Below are positions 42,015 to 52,043 of a DNA stretch of 64,000 nt, in pieces; the first letter of the stretch is position 1; each line of letters begins with the position of its first letter. Source of the stretch: an uncultured Duncaniella sp. Lineage in GTDB: Bacteria > Bacteroidota > Bacteroidia > Bacteroidales > Muribaculaceae. The translations under genes and the position numbers were made by a program. The DNA lies in contig CAJUSW010000002.1 of NCBI GenBank assembly GCA_910589485.1, forward strand, positions 310,001-374,000, read 5' to 3'. The notes under the pieces were generated by a model that saw only the letters and a list, made by a program, of their open reading frames with translations, had not been told where the DNA came from and searched no databases.

Positions 42015-43118
42015 TTACGCTTCCTTGTCGAGCTCGGTGAGGGCGTAGACGTAGGCTCCGGCCGATATGGCCTGGGATGCACCGAGTTTCGAGAGGATGA
42101 TGCCGGTGCGCTTCATGGGATCGTAGGTCACGGTGGTGTCGGTGCCGTAGACGGGGATCTCCTGAGGATCGCCCACCACGAATTTGGCGAATTCGAGTTC
42201 GTCGTCGAGGTCAAACACGCGTGGTTGCACACGGTTGACTGTCTCGCCGGTGACGGTGAGCAGTGTCGAGCGCATCTCGCGGAGCAGTGCGGGCTTGATG
42301 TACTTCATGGCGCCGGTGAGTCCGCCACCTATCACCACGAGCGAGTCGGTGAGCGTCACGGCTGTAGCGAACGCGTCGCCGGCGATTTCGCCAAACAGCT
42401 CGAAGGCTTTCTTGGCGGCCTCGGGATCACCGGGCTTCTCACCCTCGGCTATCAGATAGATGTCGTAGGGGGTGAGGTCGGTGGATTCCACACCTGTCAG
42501 GCGGGCGTATTCACGCTTGATGGCACGGATGGAAGCACCCTCCTCGAGGATGATCGAGGTGTCGCGCTTGTTGCGGAGGCAGAAGGTCTCCACGCACGAG
42601 TTGTTGCCCAGATTGAGCTGTCCGTTGATCACCGAGCCAATGCCGAGACCTGTGCCGAAGGTGTAGCCGAGCAGATTGGTGTAGCGACGTTTTCCACCCA
42701 GTTCCTGGATGCGGGTGTTGATATCGTTGAGGGCTCCGATGGTGGCCTCGCCGAAAGCGAAGAGGTCGCCGTCGTTATTGATGTAGACCGGTATGCCGAA
42801 GGTGTTGCGGAGGAACGGGCCGAGAGCCACGCCGTCGCGGAACGAGGGGAAGTTGGGGAGATAACCGCCGATGATGCCCGCGCGGTAGTCGGCCGGGCCG
42901 GGGAAAGCAAAGCTGATTGCCACCGGTTTCTCATCGAGTTTGTCGATCACTTCACGGAATCCTTTTACCATTGTGGCGAGGCACAGGTCGAGGTCGTGAG
43001 AATTGGAGGGATATGTTACGGGATCGATTATGAATTTGCATCCGCGCATGGCGCAGAACACAAAATTGGTGCCCCCGGCGTCGAGGGTGATCACAGTGCG
43101 GTTGTCGGTACGGTACAT
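42015..43118 (-). CDS. ROK-family sugar kinase
   Basis: A 367-residue protein of the ROK fold: LDAGGTNFVF (phosphate-1, residues about 12-21), SFAFPGPADYRAG, INNDGDLFAFGEA (catalytic Asp in NNDGD) and VVIGGGLTGAMKY (adenosine site). The usual zinc motif CxCGxxGC is not present; the corresponding stretch reads NNSCVETFCLRNKRD, so zinc binding is likely lost or altered. It should phosphorylate a hexose released by the upstream enzymes; the exact sugar is not predictable. Last gene of the polysaccharide operon, 27 bp after the DUF4861 gene. Confidence 0.85.
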   Translation of the reverse strand: MYRTDNRTVITLDAGGTNFVFCAMRGCKFIIDPVTYPSNSHDLDLCLATMVKGFREVIDKLDEKPVAISFAFPGPADYRAGIIGGYLPNFPSFRDGVALGPFLRNTFGIPVYINNDGDLFAFGEATIGALNDINTRIQELGGKRRYTNLLGYTFGTGLGIGSVINGQLNLGNNSCVETFCLRNKRDTSIILEEGASIRAIKREYARLTGVESTDLTPYDIYLIAEGEKPGDPEAAKKAFELFGEIAGDAFATAVTLTDSLVVIGGGLTGAMKYIKPALLREMRSTLLTVTGETVNRVQPRVFDLDDELEFAKFVVGDPQEIPVYGTDTTVTYDPMKRTGIILSKLGASQAISAGAYVYALTELDKEA

Positions 43119-43145
43119 GGTATTGCAGTGAGGGGTGTAGAGATA

Positions 43146-44315
43146 TTATTTATGAGAACGGGAGAATGATTCGAGATATTGTCTCCATTCCTCCAGATTC
43201 TTAATATCGGTCTTGTCCCAGGCGAATCCCCAGTAGTATTCGAGAGTGTCGCCGGGGGTGTAGTCGGTGATGCCGAGTATATGGCCGTCACGTTCGCAAG
43301 CCTCGCGTATGCCGGCGGGGAAATACACTCCGAGCAGTGCGCGGCCATTGTCGGGGCCTTGGGTGGGATCGGAATATGCTATTATGCCGGCGTCGGAGTC
43401 GGTTACCGATGCGGTGTCGTCGCGGCGCGGGAGTCCGGCGGTGACAGGGGTGGGGACGGTGAGGCCGTCGTACCACACACGGGTGCGGTTCATATGGCTT
43501 CCGGCATCGAGCGAGATCAGCCGGTGCTCCACTACGGCACTGTCGGCTCCTATGGCCTTGGGGGCAAATGTGAGTTCCACGGTGAATCGCAACGGACCGT
43601 TGTCGAGCACCTCGGCCTTGTCGTAGCACCATGGGAACGCGATGCTGTCGGCCGGCATCAGGGCGGCCACTCCGGCTCCGAGTGTGGGGCCTACGGCGTA
43701 GCAGTCCATTCCCTTACCGTGGTCGATGTGATAGGAGAACGACTTGATGAACTCCTCGGCGAGCGCGGGGTCGATGGCACGGAGCGAATCGACCTTCACC
43801 CATGTAGCCGGGTCGGTCTCGGGACGGTAGAGCTCCTCCACCACCAGGCCGGTTCCGGGATATTTGAAGAATATGTCGTAGCCAAACGCTTTTTCACCCT
43901 TGGCCTGGGTGGCCGGGCCGTAGATGCGGAATCCTACGAGATCGTTTTCCCATGCGATATCATCGGCACGCTCGGGGTAGAGGCGACCGAATACCAGCGC
44001 ATCGGTCTCGGTACTGTCGGCGACGGCCGGAGCGGGCATCACCTTATAGGTACCGTCGGCACCGAGGAATATCAGCTTATTGTCGTGGGTGAGCTGGGAG
44101 GTCACCGCCTCGCCCGAGGGGGCTATCACCTGCAGACGATCGGTGCCGAGGCGGTCCACGATATAGTCGGCCGACACTTCAACCATGTCGCCCGAACGCG
44201 GAGTGGACGGATCGACCTTTACCTCAACTCCACCGTCGGAGCATGATGAGGCTATGAGCATGAGTGCGGCACCTGCGATGATCGCCGATGGGCGCAAGGG
44301 GGAGATGAATTTCAT
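43146..44315 (-). CDS. DUF4861-family lipoprotein
   Basis: A 389-residue protein with lipobox IASSC (Cys at about 25) and a beta-rich body. Motifs GFRIYGPATQAKGEKAFGYDIF, KSFSYHIDHGKGMDCYAVGPTLGAG and the C-terminal YYWGFAWDKTDI fit DUF4861. The family is common in loci for pectin, ulvan and other uronic-acid glycans, next to GH88/GH105 enzymes; the reaction is unsettled. Its start overlaps the GH88 stop by 4 bp, which ties its job to the GH88 step. Confidence 0.75.
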   Translation of the reverse strand: MKFISPLRPSAIIAGAALMLIASSCSDGGVEVKVDPSTPRSGDMVEVSADYIVDRLGTDRLQVIAPSGEAVTSQLTHDNKLIFLGADGTYKVMPAPAVADSTETDALVFGRLYPERADDIAWENDLVGFRIYGPATQAKGEKAFGYDIFFKYPGTGLVVEELYRPETDPATWVKVDSLRAIDPALAEEFIKSFSYHIDHGKGMDCYAVGPTLGAGVAALMPADSIAFPWCYDKAEVLDNGPLRFTVELTFAPKAIGADSAVVEHRLISLDAGSHMNRTRVWYDGLTVPTPVTAGLPRRDDTASVTDSDAGIIAYSDPTQGPDNGRALLGVYFPAGIREACERDGHILGITDYTPGDTLEYYWGFAWDKTDIKNLEEWRQYLESFSRSHK

Positions 44316-45553
44316 TTCTTGGCTATGAGAGGGGTAGAGGTCTGCAATTTCTTCAGGCGTGAGAGAGCCTCGATGTAATAGTAGTCGGCATAGATGATGG
44401 CGGCATCAATCTCGCTACCGGCGGGATGATGGCCGGTGGAGTGATCGAGGAATGATGTGCGCTTGTCGCCCGAGCGGTAAGCGGGGGTGGAGAGAGAAGC
44501 GAGCATGTGCATGGCGGCGTCGGAGTAGGAGGCAGCCTTCTCCTCGTCGCAATATCCCTGAAGCTCGAGCAGGGCCGATGCTACCACGCAAGCAGCCGAG
44601 GCATCGCGGGGAGCGTTGGGGATGGCGGGATCATCGAAATCCCAGTAGGGGATATAGTCCTTGGGCAGACGGGAGAGATAAGCGTCGGTCACCTTGCATG
44701 CGAAGTCGAGGAAGCGCGGGTCGCGGGTCTCGCGGTAGATCATGGTGTAGCCGTATATGCCCCATGCCTGGCCACGGGCCCACATGGAATTGTCGGCATA
44801 TCCCTGGTGGGTCATTCCCTTGATGAATTCACCACTCTCGGGGTTGTACACGGCCACGTGGTAGGAGGTGTAATCGGGGCGGAAATTATACTTCATTGTA
44901 GTCTCGGCATGTTTCACGGCGATGTCATAGAGACGGTGGTCGCCACCGTTCTTGGCAGCCCAGAACAGCATCTCGAGGTTGATGAGATTGTCCATGATGG
45001 TGTTGTGTCCGCCAAGCATCTCCACGTTGCGGGGCCATGAGAGGATGGTACCGACGCGGGGGTTGTAGAGTGTAGCGAGCGAGTCGGCTGTGTCGAGGAT
45101 CACCTGCTTGAACTTGGGATTGCCGGTGAGACGGTAGCCGTTGCCATAGCTGCAGAACACAAGGAAGCCGAGGTCATGGTCAAAGGCGGGGCGCTGAGAG
45201 AGGAATTCGAGTGACGCGGTGTAGCGTTCGGCCTCCTCGCGCACCAGCTCGTCACGGGTCATCTCGTAGTTATACCACAATATGCCCGGCCAGAAACCGG
45301 CACACCATTCATCGGGAGTGGCCTTGCGGCAATGCCATGTAGTGTCCTCCCCGGTGATGTTGCGGGGCATCATTGTGTAGTCGGTGGAATCGGCCGAGTG
45401 CAGAACCTTGAGCGAGCGGCTCACCTGGGCGGCACAGTAGTCGAGATCGTCGTCGACATTTACGTTGACGCTCTCGGCTTCGGCGCTGGTGCATGCTGTG
45501 ATCATGAACGGAACGGCCAGGATTCCGATGAATTTTTTGAGTGTGTTGACCAT
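44312..45553 (-). CDS. GH88-family unsaturated glucuronyl hydrolase
   Basis: The ATG at 45553 is used; a lipoprotein signal (KKFIGILAVPFMITAC) follows. The 413-residue product has an (alpha/alpha)6 barrel with family landmarks DEWCAGFWPGILWYNY, FDHDLGFLVFCSYGNGYRL (Asp equivalent to the GH88 catalytic pair), NVEMLGGHNTIMDNLINLEML, SMWARGQAWGIYGYTM and PRDASAACVVASALLEL. GH88 enzymes remove the 4,5-unsaturated uronic acid that polysaccharide lyases leave at the non-reducing end. This fits the two lyase-type genes in the same locus. The 5' gap to GH97 is 125 bp, so a second promoter is possible there. Confidence 0.87.
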   Translation of the reverse strand: MVNTLKKFIGILAVPFMITACTSAEAESVNVNVDDDLDYCAAQVSRSLKVLHSADSTDYTMMPRNITGEDTTWHCRKATPDEWCAGFWPGILWYNYEMTRDELVREEAERYTASLEFLSQRPAFDHDLGFLVFCSYGNGYRLTGNPKFKQVILDTADSLATLYNPRVGTILSWPRNVEMLGGHNTIMDNLINLEMLFWAAKNGGDHRLYDIAVKHAETTMKYNFRPDYTSYHVAVYNPESGEFIKGMTHQGYADNSMWARGQAWGIYGYTMIYRETRDPRFLDFACKVTDAYLSRLPKDYIPYWDFDDPAIPNAPRDASAACVVASALLELQGYCDEEKAASYSDAAMHMLASLSTPAYRSGDKRTSFLDHSTGHHPAGSEIDAAIIYADYYYIEALSRLKKLQTSTPLIAKK

Positions 45554-45678
45554 GATTTTACAAATTAAAAGCGAATGAAAAAACAATCTTTCTTACCTTA
45601 TATCAAGAGAGCTTTTTTTGTTGATGAGCAGAATTGTACCTTATTCAACTGATAATACGGCGACGGAGGGTTAAATAC

Positions 45679-47550
45679 TCAATCGACGGGCGAAAATTTT
45701 ATAGCCACGCCTCCGCGGGGAGCGAGGTCAAATTTAAGTTTGTCCTTGGCTGATACTTTCTTCTCGGTGATTCTCACGTGGGTAGCTGTCTCAACCTTGG
45801 GATCGTCGGTGTAGATTGTTGCCAGATATTTTTTGCCGGGAGTGAGGAACGAGAGGTCTATCTCCTCATCACGGGCGCCGTCGTTGTTGGTCATGGCGGC
45901 CGCCCACCAGGTGTCCCCCTTGCGGCGGGCCATCTTTATGCCCTTGCCGGGATAGCCGCCCAGCACGCGGGTATCGTCGAATGTGGTCTCCAGATCCTCA
46001 AACCATTTCACTTCGGGTTCGCCGTTGTACAGGGAGGGGTTGTCGTACCAGAATATGGTCTGCAACGGGCTGAAAAACACGAGCGAGGCCGCAAGCTGAT
46101 GGGCGTGGGTGTTCTTGAGGCGCTTGTCGTAGTAGCAGATGGTGTAGTCGGCGGCTCCGTTGAGCATGCGGGTGAAGGGGAGGGTTACGTTGTGGGTGGC
46201 ATCGGGCCATTCTTCGTTACCGCAGATTCCCTCCTGGGTGAGCAGATTGGGGTAGGTGCGCGAGAAGCCCGAGGGGCGGAACTCGTCGTGGATGTTCATC
46301 AGCAGTTTGTTGTCGGCAGCCTTGCGCACCATGTCGTGGAGCCATGTGGCCCAGCGGTGGGAGGCATACTGGACGAAGCCCGATTTCACTCCGGCCACGC
46401 CCCACTTGTGGAGCAGGGGGAAGAGCTCGTCCATCTGCTTCATCAGCGCGTGCTGGTTGACATAGAGCCATACGCCTACACCCTTCTCCTTGCCGTAGTC
46501 GATGACGCGTTGCATGTCGAGATTCTCAACCACTTTCGTGGCATCGCCGTCATGACTTGTGCAGGGCAGATACCACAGCCAGTCAAAGAGCATGTAAGGG
46601 ATATTGTGTTCGGCGCAGAAATCTATGTTTCTCAATCCGGCGTTGGTATCTATCTTGGTGCACCGCATGATCTTGCCGGGCTTCACCCATGAGAAATCAC
46701 CCTCGGCACGGGGATTGAGGTTGAGCACTATGTCATTGTTCTCGAGCAGCTGGCCCGGAGTGTCGGCGGTCATTATTATCTTCCAGGGGGTGGCGTAGTA
46801 GGTAACTATGTCGACCGGCGAATACATCACCGACTGCAGGGTGCCCTCCTTGCCGGGACGCGAGGTATATTTGGTGAGGCACCAGTCGTCGACATCGGCA
46901 TCAAGCAGGGCCACCCATTGGCCCGAGGGGAGCTCGAGGGTGAGGGCGCGCTCCACGGGACGGGCTATGCTGTCGACGGGGGTGTAGTCGAAAGTCGCCT
47001 GTGCCCACTTCTCGCTCCATGCCATGGTGCCACGGGGGAAGGTATAGTCGGTGAGGTCTCCGGTGACCTTGTGGAAAATGGCGGCGGGATGCTCGGGGAA
47101 GAAATAGCGGAAGGCTATGCCCTCGTTGTAGGCTCTCACCTGCACATCGAGCCGATAGTCGCTCTTGTCCTTACGCGACATGTGGAGCGTGGCCGAGTTG
47201 AAACGGTCACGCACAGTGGAGCGTTCGCCATATTGCGGATGCCACACACTGTCGACCGGAGCATGGACTGTCACGCTGTCGACCTCGAGAAGATCCATCC
47301 AGCTCTCGGGCTGTGCGAGGTCGCGCTTGCCAAGGGCCATTTCCCAAGCCCAGTTGTCGACCTCGAGTCCGGCACGCGAGGGGAGTATTGTCTCCTTGCC
47401 GTCGACGCTAATAGCGTAAGTAAGCTCATTGGCCGGTTTGGAGAATGTCACGGTGTTGCGTCCGTCGGGCGACGTGAGGGTGAGTACTGTATTGGCTCCG
47501 GCAGTCAGAGATGTCAGTGCGAGGAGCAGTGATAGACTGGTTTTCATCAT
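45679..47550 (-). CDS. GH97-family glycoside hydrolase
   Basis: A 623-residue secreted enzyme (signal peptide about 1-19). It has the GH97 N-terminal beta-sandwich (LTSPDGRNTVTFSK), the TIM barrel (YMLFDWLWYLP, GVGVWLYVNQHALMKQMDELFP) and the C-terminal beta domain. The region HDEFRPSGFSRTYPNLLTQEG and GNEEW holds conserved Glu residues. In retaining GH97 the motif after the barrel strand has an Asp nucleophile (VKxDF type); here it is GVKSGFVQ with Gly, as in the inverting SusB-type group. This suggests an inverting alpha-glycosidase, pending structure-based alignment. Next to GH127 with a 58-bp gap. Confidence 0.85.
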   Translation of the reverse strand: MMKTSLSLLLALTSLTAGANTVLTLTSPDGRNTVTFSKPANELTYAISVDGKETILPSRAGLEVDNWAWEMALGKRDLAQPESWMDLLEVDSVTVHAPVDSVWHPQYGERSTVRDRFNSATLHMSRKDKSDYRLDVQVRAYNEGIAFRYFFPEHPAAIFHKVTGDLTDYTFPRGTMAWSEKWAQATFDYTPVDSIARPVERALTLELPSGQWVALLDADVDDWCLTKYTSRPGKEGTLQSVMYSPVDIVTYYATPWKIIMTADTPGQLLENNDIVLNLNPRAEGDFSWVKPGKIMRCTKIDTNAGLRNIDFCAEHNIPYMLFDWLWYLPCTSHDGDATKVVENLDMQRVIDYGKEKGVGVWLYVNQHALMKQMDELFPLLHKWGVAGVKSGFVQYASHRWATWLHDMVRKAADNKLLMNIHDEFRPSGFSRTYPNLLTQEGICGNEEWPDATHNVTLPFTRMLNGAADYTICYYDKRLKNTHAHQLAASLVFFSPLQTIFWYDNPSLYNGEPEVKWFEDLETTFDDTRVLGGYPGKGIKMARRKGDTWWAAAMTNNDGARDEEIDLSFLTPGKKYLATIYTDDPKVETATHVRITEKKVSAKDKLKFDLAPRGGVAIKFSPVD

Positions 47551-47608
47551 TATATCGTGGAGGGGGTGTAGTTTAAGGTGGATAGTTGGGTAATAATGGG
47601 GAGAACGG

Positions 47609-49528
47609 TCATTTCAGATCCCAGTACACCACGTAGCGGCAACGGTGGGCGTCGTAGAGGGGGAGGATGGAGCGTCCGTCGGGAGTGGTGAAGCGCAGGC
47701 TGTCGCTTGTGCGCTTGATTGAGGCCGAGAGGTCGGACAGGTCGACGTCGAGCGAGGTGTTGAGGCCGGCCGGTATCTTATAGTCGTAGGTGTAATAGTC
47801 GTTTCTCACCGTTGGGTCGGAGAAAGGAGCGGGCGAGGCCATCCCCTCGGTACCCATGTCGCCGGCGAGCACCACCGGGCCGTAGAGCAACGCTCCGCGC
47901 GAGGGGGTGTCGGGCGCGGTCTCAACGCGCAGACTCATGGGATAGGTCACCTCCACCACATCGCCCTCGCGCCACTTGCGCTTCACGGGGATGTAGGATG
48001 AGGGGGAGCCTTTCACGGCCACCTTGCGTCCGTTGACCTTGACCACAGGCTTACCGCTCCATGAGGGATAGCGGAGCGAGAGGGTCATCTCGCCTGCAGG
48101 AGCCTTGTCGATGGTGAGGCGGGTGGTTTCCGATTCGGGGAACGAGGTTGTCTGGGTGAGTGTCAGCCCCTTTTCTGCCCATGTGAGGCGGGAGGGGATG
48201 AACAGGTTGACATACAGATTGTCGTCACCATGATAATATATCCCCTCGGCATACTTGGCGTGGCTCTCGAAACCGCTCCCCACACAGCACCAGAACGACT
48301 GCTCGGGGGTGGAGTAGACCTTGTGAGATCCGCTCAGCAACGGGAGGAAATAGCACACCATGCCCGAGAGGGTGTCCTGCTGGGCGAGGATATGGTTGTA
48401 GAGGGCGCGTTCGTAATAGTCGGCCACGGCGGGGGAGGGGTCCCAGGTGAATAGATGGCGCGAGAGTTTGAGCATGTTGTAGGTGCAACAGGTCTCGCCG
48501 GTGTAGCCGTTGATGAAGCGGGAGAATTGGGCGGGATCGAAGAAATGTTCTTTCTGGCTGCACGAACCGGTGACGAACGAGTGGTGGCCGGTGGTCTCGT
48601 CCCAGAACAGGCGCGCTATGCCCCGGCTACGCCCGTCGCTTGTCAGCTCGTAATTGCGGGCCTCGGCTATCACTTTGGGGATGAAAGTATTGGTGTGCTT
48701 GGTGCCGAAATCGGTATTTCCCTCGGCCAACGGGTCGATCACGTCGTTGTGATAGAAATAGCGGGCGAGATCGCGGTAACGGGTATCGCCGGTAACGGCA
48801 TATAGATTGTAGAAAGCCTCGTTGACACCGCCAAATTCGTTGCGGAGCATGAGCCGGCGGGTCTCCTCGGGCTGTCCCATGAGTTTGCCGTAGGCCCAGT
48901 CGCCCATCTTCACGGCAATGTCGAGAGCCTGGCGGTTGTCGGAGTACAGATACTGGTCGATGAGGCCCGAGAACAGTTTGTGGAGAGTGTACCACGGCGC
49001 CCACACGCTCTTTCCGCGCAGGTTGCGGTTGATCAGCTCCTCGGGAAACGCGCTGAGGTATCCTCCGCCCAAGGCATCCTGCACCTCGGCGAGTCCGCTC
49101 ACCAGGCTGTCGCCCTTGAGCTTGAACACCTCGGCACCGGTGGCGGCATACATGAGTCCGTAGGCCGAGAGAAGATGTCCGGTGGTGTGACCGCGCAGGT
49201 CGCAGTCGAGCGACTCCCATCCGCCGAGCTTCTTTACGCTCTCATATCCGCCCTCAAGTCCGGCAAACGTGCCGGCATTGTTGCGGAAGCTGTGGAGCAG
49301 ACGGCCCACGGGGATAGACACCATCCAAGCCGAGTCGCGCTCCAGATTGTCGCGTACACGGCCCGGCAGGAGCTTCACATCCTTGAGGTCGAAGCTGAGG
49401 GCACGCACCGGGGCCGAGGTCTCGACTTTCAGTTTCCCCTCATGCTGTCCGGGATATATGGATTGGGCCGAGGCCTGTGTCAGGCAACCTATAGCCAATG
49501 CCAGAGCAAGAGTAATATAAGATTTCAT
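47609..49528 (-). CDS. GH127-family (DUF1680) beta-L-arabinofuranosidase-like enzyme
   Basis: A 639-residue protein with a signal peptide (about 1-21). The zinc-thiolate catalytic set of GH127 is visible: Glu and Cys in GETCCTYNMLKLSRHLF and the Cys pair in FWCCVGSGFESHAKY. Other landmarks are GWESLDCDLRGHTTGHLLSA, WYTLHKLFSGLIDQY and TTGHHSFVTGSCSQKEHF. GH127 members cleave beta-L-arabinofuranosides (some act on other sugars) through a Cys nucleophile. It suggests arabinose in the target glycan. Same operon as the lyases. Confidence 0.92.
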   Translation of the reverse strand: MKSYITLALALAIGCLTQASAQSIYPGQHEGKLKVETSAPVRALSFDLKDVKLLPGRVRDNLERDSAWMVSIPVGRLLHSFRNNAGTFAGLEGGYESVKKLGGWESLDCDLRGHTTGHLLSAYGLMYAATGAEVFKLKGDSLVSGLAEVQDALGGGYLSAFPEELINRNLRGKSVWAPWYTLHKLFSGLIDQYLYSDNRQALDIAVKMGDWAYGKLMGQPEETRRLMLRNEFGGVNEAFYNLYAVTGDTRYRDLARYFYHNDVIDPLAEGNTDFGTKHTNTFIPKVIAEARNYELTSDGRSRGIARLFWDETTGHHSFVTGSCSQKEHFFDPAQFSRFINGYTGETCCTYNMLKLSRHLFTWDPSPAVADYYERALYNHILAQQDTLSGMVCYFLPLLSGSHKVYSTPEQSFWCCVGSGFESHAKYAEGIYYHGDDNLYVNLFIPSRLTWAEKGLTLTQTTSFPESETTRLTIDKAPAGEMTLSLRYPSWSGKPVVKVNGRKVAVKGSPSSYIPVKRKWREGDVVEVTYPMSLRVETAPDTPSRGALLYGPVVLAGDMGTEGMASPAPFSDPTVRNDYYTYDYKIPAGLNTSLDVDLSDLSASIKRTSDSLRFTTPDGRSILPLYDAHRCRYVVYWDLK

Positions 49529-49602
49529 TCGTAAGGTAAGGCTTATACGCTATATGTAAGTTCTGAAGGGCCCGTTCAGTAAATCGCAGTTATTTTTACT
49601 AC

Positions 49603-51888
49603 TTACTTGCGGAATTTCACATTCACCATGGAGCCGTCCTTCTTCACGGGGTGGGACTTGCCGTTGACGGTGAGGGATGTGGGGGAGCCCTTGATGTTCA
49701 TGTTGACACGGGGCTGACCGGTGACCTGCATGTCGAGCTTGCGACCCTCGGGGCGGGCTATCACGTTGAGCTTGGAGAGCGACGAGAAGTAGGTGTCGCC
49801 ACCGCGATGCAAGGCGCTGCCGTGGCCGATGAACATCTCGGAGGGATCGGCGGGATTGCCCCCCTCGGGATAGCTCACGGCGAGCATGTAGGCATCGGTG
49901 TTCCAGCCGTCAGCATCGATCCACGAGTTGAGGTGCATGAGCCGGCCGTCGGCCTGCTGATTGATATATAGGTCGGTGACTTTGCCCTTGTTGGTGATGC
50001 GGAGGCCGATCCAGTTGGTGCCCTCGCGACGCTCTATCACGGGGAGTTCCTCATTTTTCTGCGAGGGGGAGTCCTTGAGTATGATGGCTGTCACGCCCTT
50101 CACGCGGTCGGTCACGCCGGGGAGGTGGAAGCTCCAGTAGGTCTCGGTGCCCTGCAGGCTTTCGGTGGGACCTTCGTGGGTCTCCCAGTACATATCCTCG
50201 GGATAGTCGTGTACAAAGTTGCTGTAGGCAAGCGGGCGCGGATAGAGGGGACGGATGAGTGCGGCCGACTCGCCGTTGGTGATCTCGAGGTCGAAACCTC
50301 TCTTGACGGCCTCGCCTCCGGGGTGCCACACCCACTCGAAGTTGCCGGGCTGATGGCTGTGGAGGTCGTCGATGACGTAGATCACATTGTCGATCCACAG
50401 GAAGTGGCGGAAGTTGCGGTCGAGCAGATGCGACATGGGGCCGGTGCCGTCGGCCAGCACATACTTGATGTTACCGCCGTCCACCAGATTGCTCACCGAG
50501 CCGGGGAGCATGGTGCCGTGATACTGCTGATAGGTGGGTTGGCCCTGACCGTTGAATTTCACAACGTTGTGGGCATCGGACTGGAAGAAGTATTTGCGGT
50601 ACTCGGGCTTGCCGTAGCTGCAGTTGCCGGCATCCTTGATGATGTCGACACCCTTGTGGAACACTATGAGCGAATTGGCGTCGGCATGGGAGTGGTTCCA
50701 TGTCATGCCGCTCTTCACGGCGAGCATGGTGGCATCCTTATCCCAGGAGTCACGCATTGTGGCCCAGCCGAAATCCTCCCACAGATGCGAAGTGGGGAGG
50801 CCGGGGGTGGCGGGAGCCTTGGCGAGCGAGGGGGTGTAGAGAAATCCCATGGGGAAGATGCGGGGGAAGCCTTCGCGGTGCTGTCCGGGCTCGATCTGGG
50901 TGGCATACCACAGTGTGGCGGGGTTCTCGGCACCCATATTGTAGGCGAGTATCATCGAGCTCTCGCCGGTGACGTTCTTGTGGGAGTCGCCGAAATTGAT
51001 GCTGTGGAGCTGGCCGGTGCGGGGGTAGGCCACGTGGCAGAAGAAAGGAGCGAGCTTCTCCATCTGGGGGATATCCTCGAGCTTGGCGCCGGGGTGGGAG
51101 TTGAGCCATGCCATGCGTAGGAGCAGGGCCTCGGTGACGCCGAAGCTGGCATAGTTGATGCTCTCGTACATACCGCCGTCGCGGTCAAATGTCTTAGGCT
51201 TGTGCTGGATGATGTCGCCGTCAAATTCAAACCATTCGGGCATGGCCTCGACAGTCCGGCGGGCAGCCTCGGCGGCCTGTGGGAGTTCGTTGCCGATCGA
51301 GAGGGCGAGGAGTCCGCCCATGCCGGCACATGAGGTCCACCAGTTGTGGCCCATGGAGTTGAGCGAATGGATGCGCGAGGGTTCCAGGATCCAGTCGCCG
51401 AGCAGAGGCTCCACGGCCAGACGCCACATCCCCTCGGCTATCTCCTTGCGCTCAGCGGGAGTGAGACGGTCGTATATCACATCGTAGGCCACGGCCACCT
51501 GAAAACTGCGGTGGGCCATCTGCAGCTCGCTACGCCATGCCGGTTTGCGTGCCAGCATCTCGCGGTCGCCCCACGAGCGGGTCTTGGCGGTTGCGAGGAG
51601 CACACGCTTGATACAGTCGGCATACTTGTCGTTGCCCGTCATCATGTAGGCGAGGGCGGGATACTCGAGTTTTCTCACATCCCCCTTGCCGTCGGCCTGC
51701 TCATCGGCCACGGCCTTGATCTGTTGCCAGGCACGGGCCATCACGGAGTCGTTCTTGACGGCTTTCTTGGCTGTCTCCACCCTGTCGGGGGTGAAGAGGA
51801 GCGACGGATGCTTGATTTTCTGGGCCTGCGCGATGGCTGCACACATCAATATGGCGGCAATAGCCGGGAGCAGTCGGCGTAAAGTCAT
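49603..51888 (-). CDS. Heparinase II/III-fold polysaccharide lyase
   Basis: The ATG at 51888 is chosen because a signal peptide (MTLRRLLPAIAAILMCAAIA) follows. The 761-residue enzyme has an (alpha/alpha) toroid N-terminal half (SLNSMGHNWWTSCAGMGG, DGGMYESINYASFG with a candidate catalytic Tyr) and a C-terminal beta-sandwich with the metal-site-like WNHSHADANSL and FFQSDAHNVVKFNG. This is the layout of PL12/PL15/PL17/PL21-type lyases that split uronic-acid chains by beta-elimination. The exact family cannot be set by eye. Its unsaturated products would be substrates of the GH88 in this operon. Confidence 0.82.
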   Translation of the reverse strand: MTLRRLLPAIAAILMCAAIAQAQKIKHPSLLFTPDRVETAKKAVKNDSVMARAWQQIKAVADEQADGKGDVRKLEYPALAYMMTGNDKYADCIKRVLLATAKTRSWGDREMLARKPAWRSELQMAHRSFQVAVAYDVIYDRLTPAERKEIAEGMWRLAVEPLLGDWILEPSRIHSLNSMGHNWWTSCAGMGGLLALSIGNELPQAAEAARRTVEAMPEWFEFDGDIIQHKPKTFDRDGGMYESINYASFGVTEALLLRMAWLNSHPGAKLEDIPQMEKLAPFFCHVAYPRTGQLHSINFGDSHKNVTGESSMILAYNMGAENPATLWYATQIEPGQHREGFPRIFPMGFLYTPSLAKAPATPGLPTSHLWEDFGWATMRDSWDKDATMLAVKSGMTWNHSHADANSLIVFHKGVDIIKDAGNCSYGKPEYRKYFFQSDAHNVVKFNGQGQPTYQQYHGTMLPGSVSNLVDGGNIKYVLADGTGPMSHLLDRNFRHFLWIDNVIYVIDDLHSHQPGNFEWVWHPGGEAVKRGFDLEITNGESAALIRPLYPRPLAYSNFVHDYPEDMYWETHEGPTESLQGTETYWSFHLPGVTDRVKGVTAIILKDSPSQKNEELPVIERREGTNWIGLRITNKGKVTDLYINQQADGRLMHLNSWIDADGWNTDAYMLAVSYPEGGNPADPSEMFIGHGSALHRGGDTYFSSLSKLNVIARPEGRKLDMQVTGQPRVNMNIKGSPTSLTVNGKSHPVKKDGSMVNVKFRK

Positions 51889-52043
51889 GATATTTCGGAG
51901 TTTTAAGATGATGTTCAGATGGAAAAATAATGTGATGTCAAGGAGAGCCGGGGCGAAGAGATGAGAGGGCGGAATCACGGGCCGAATATAGCAAAAAATC
52001 CCGTCATAACCTCATAAGCCAATAACCTTCATCGAGAGATGAA

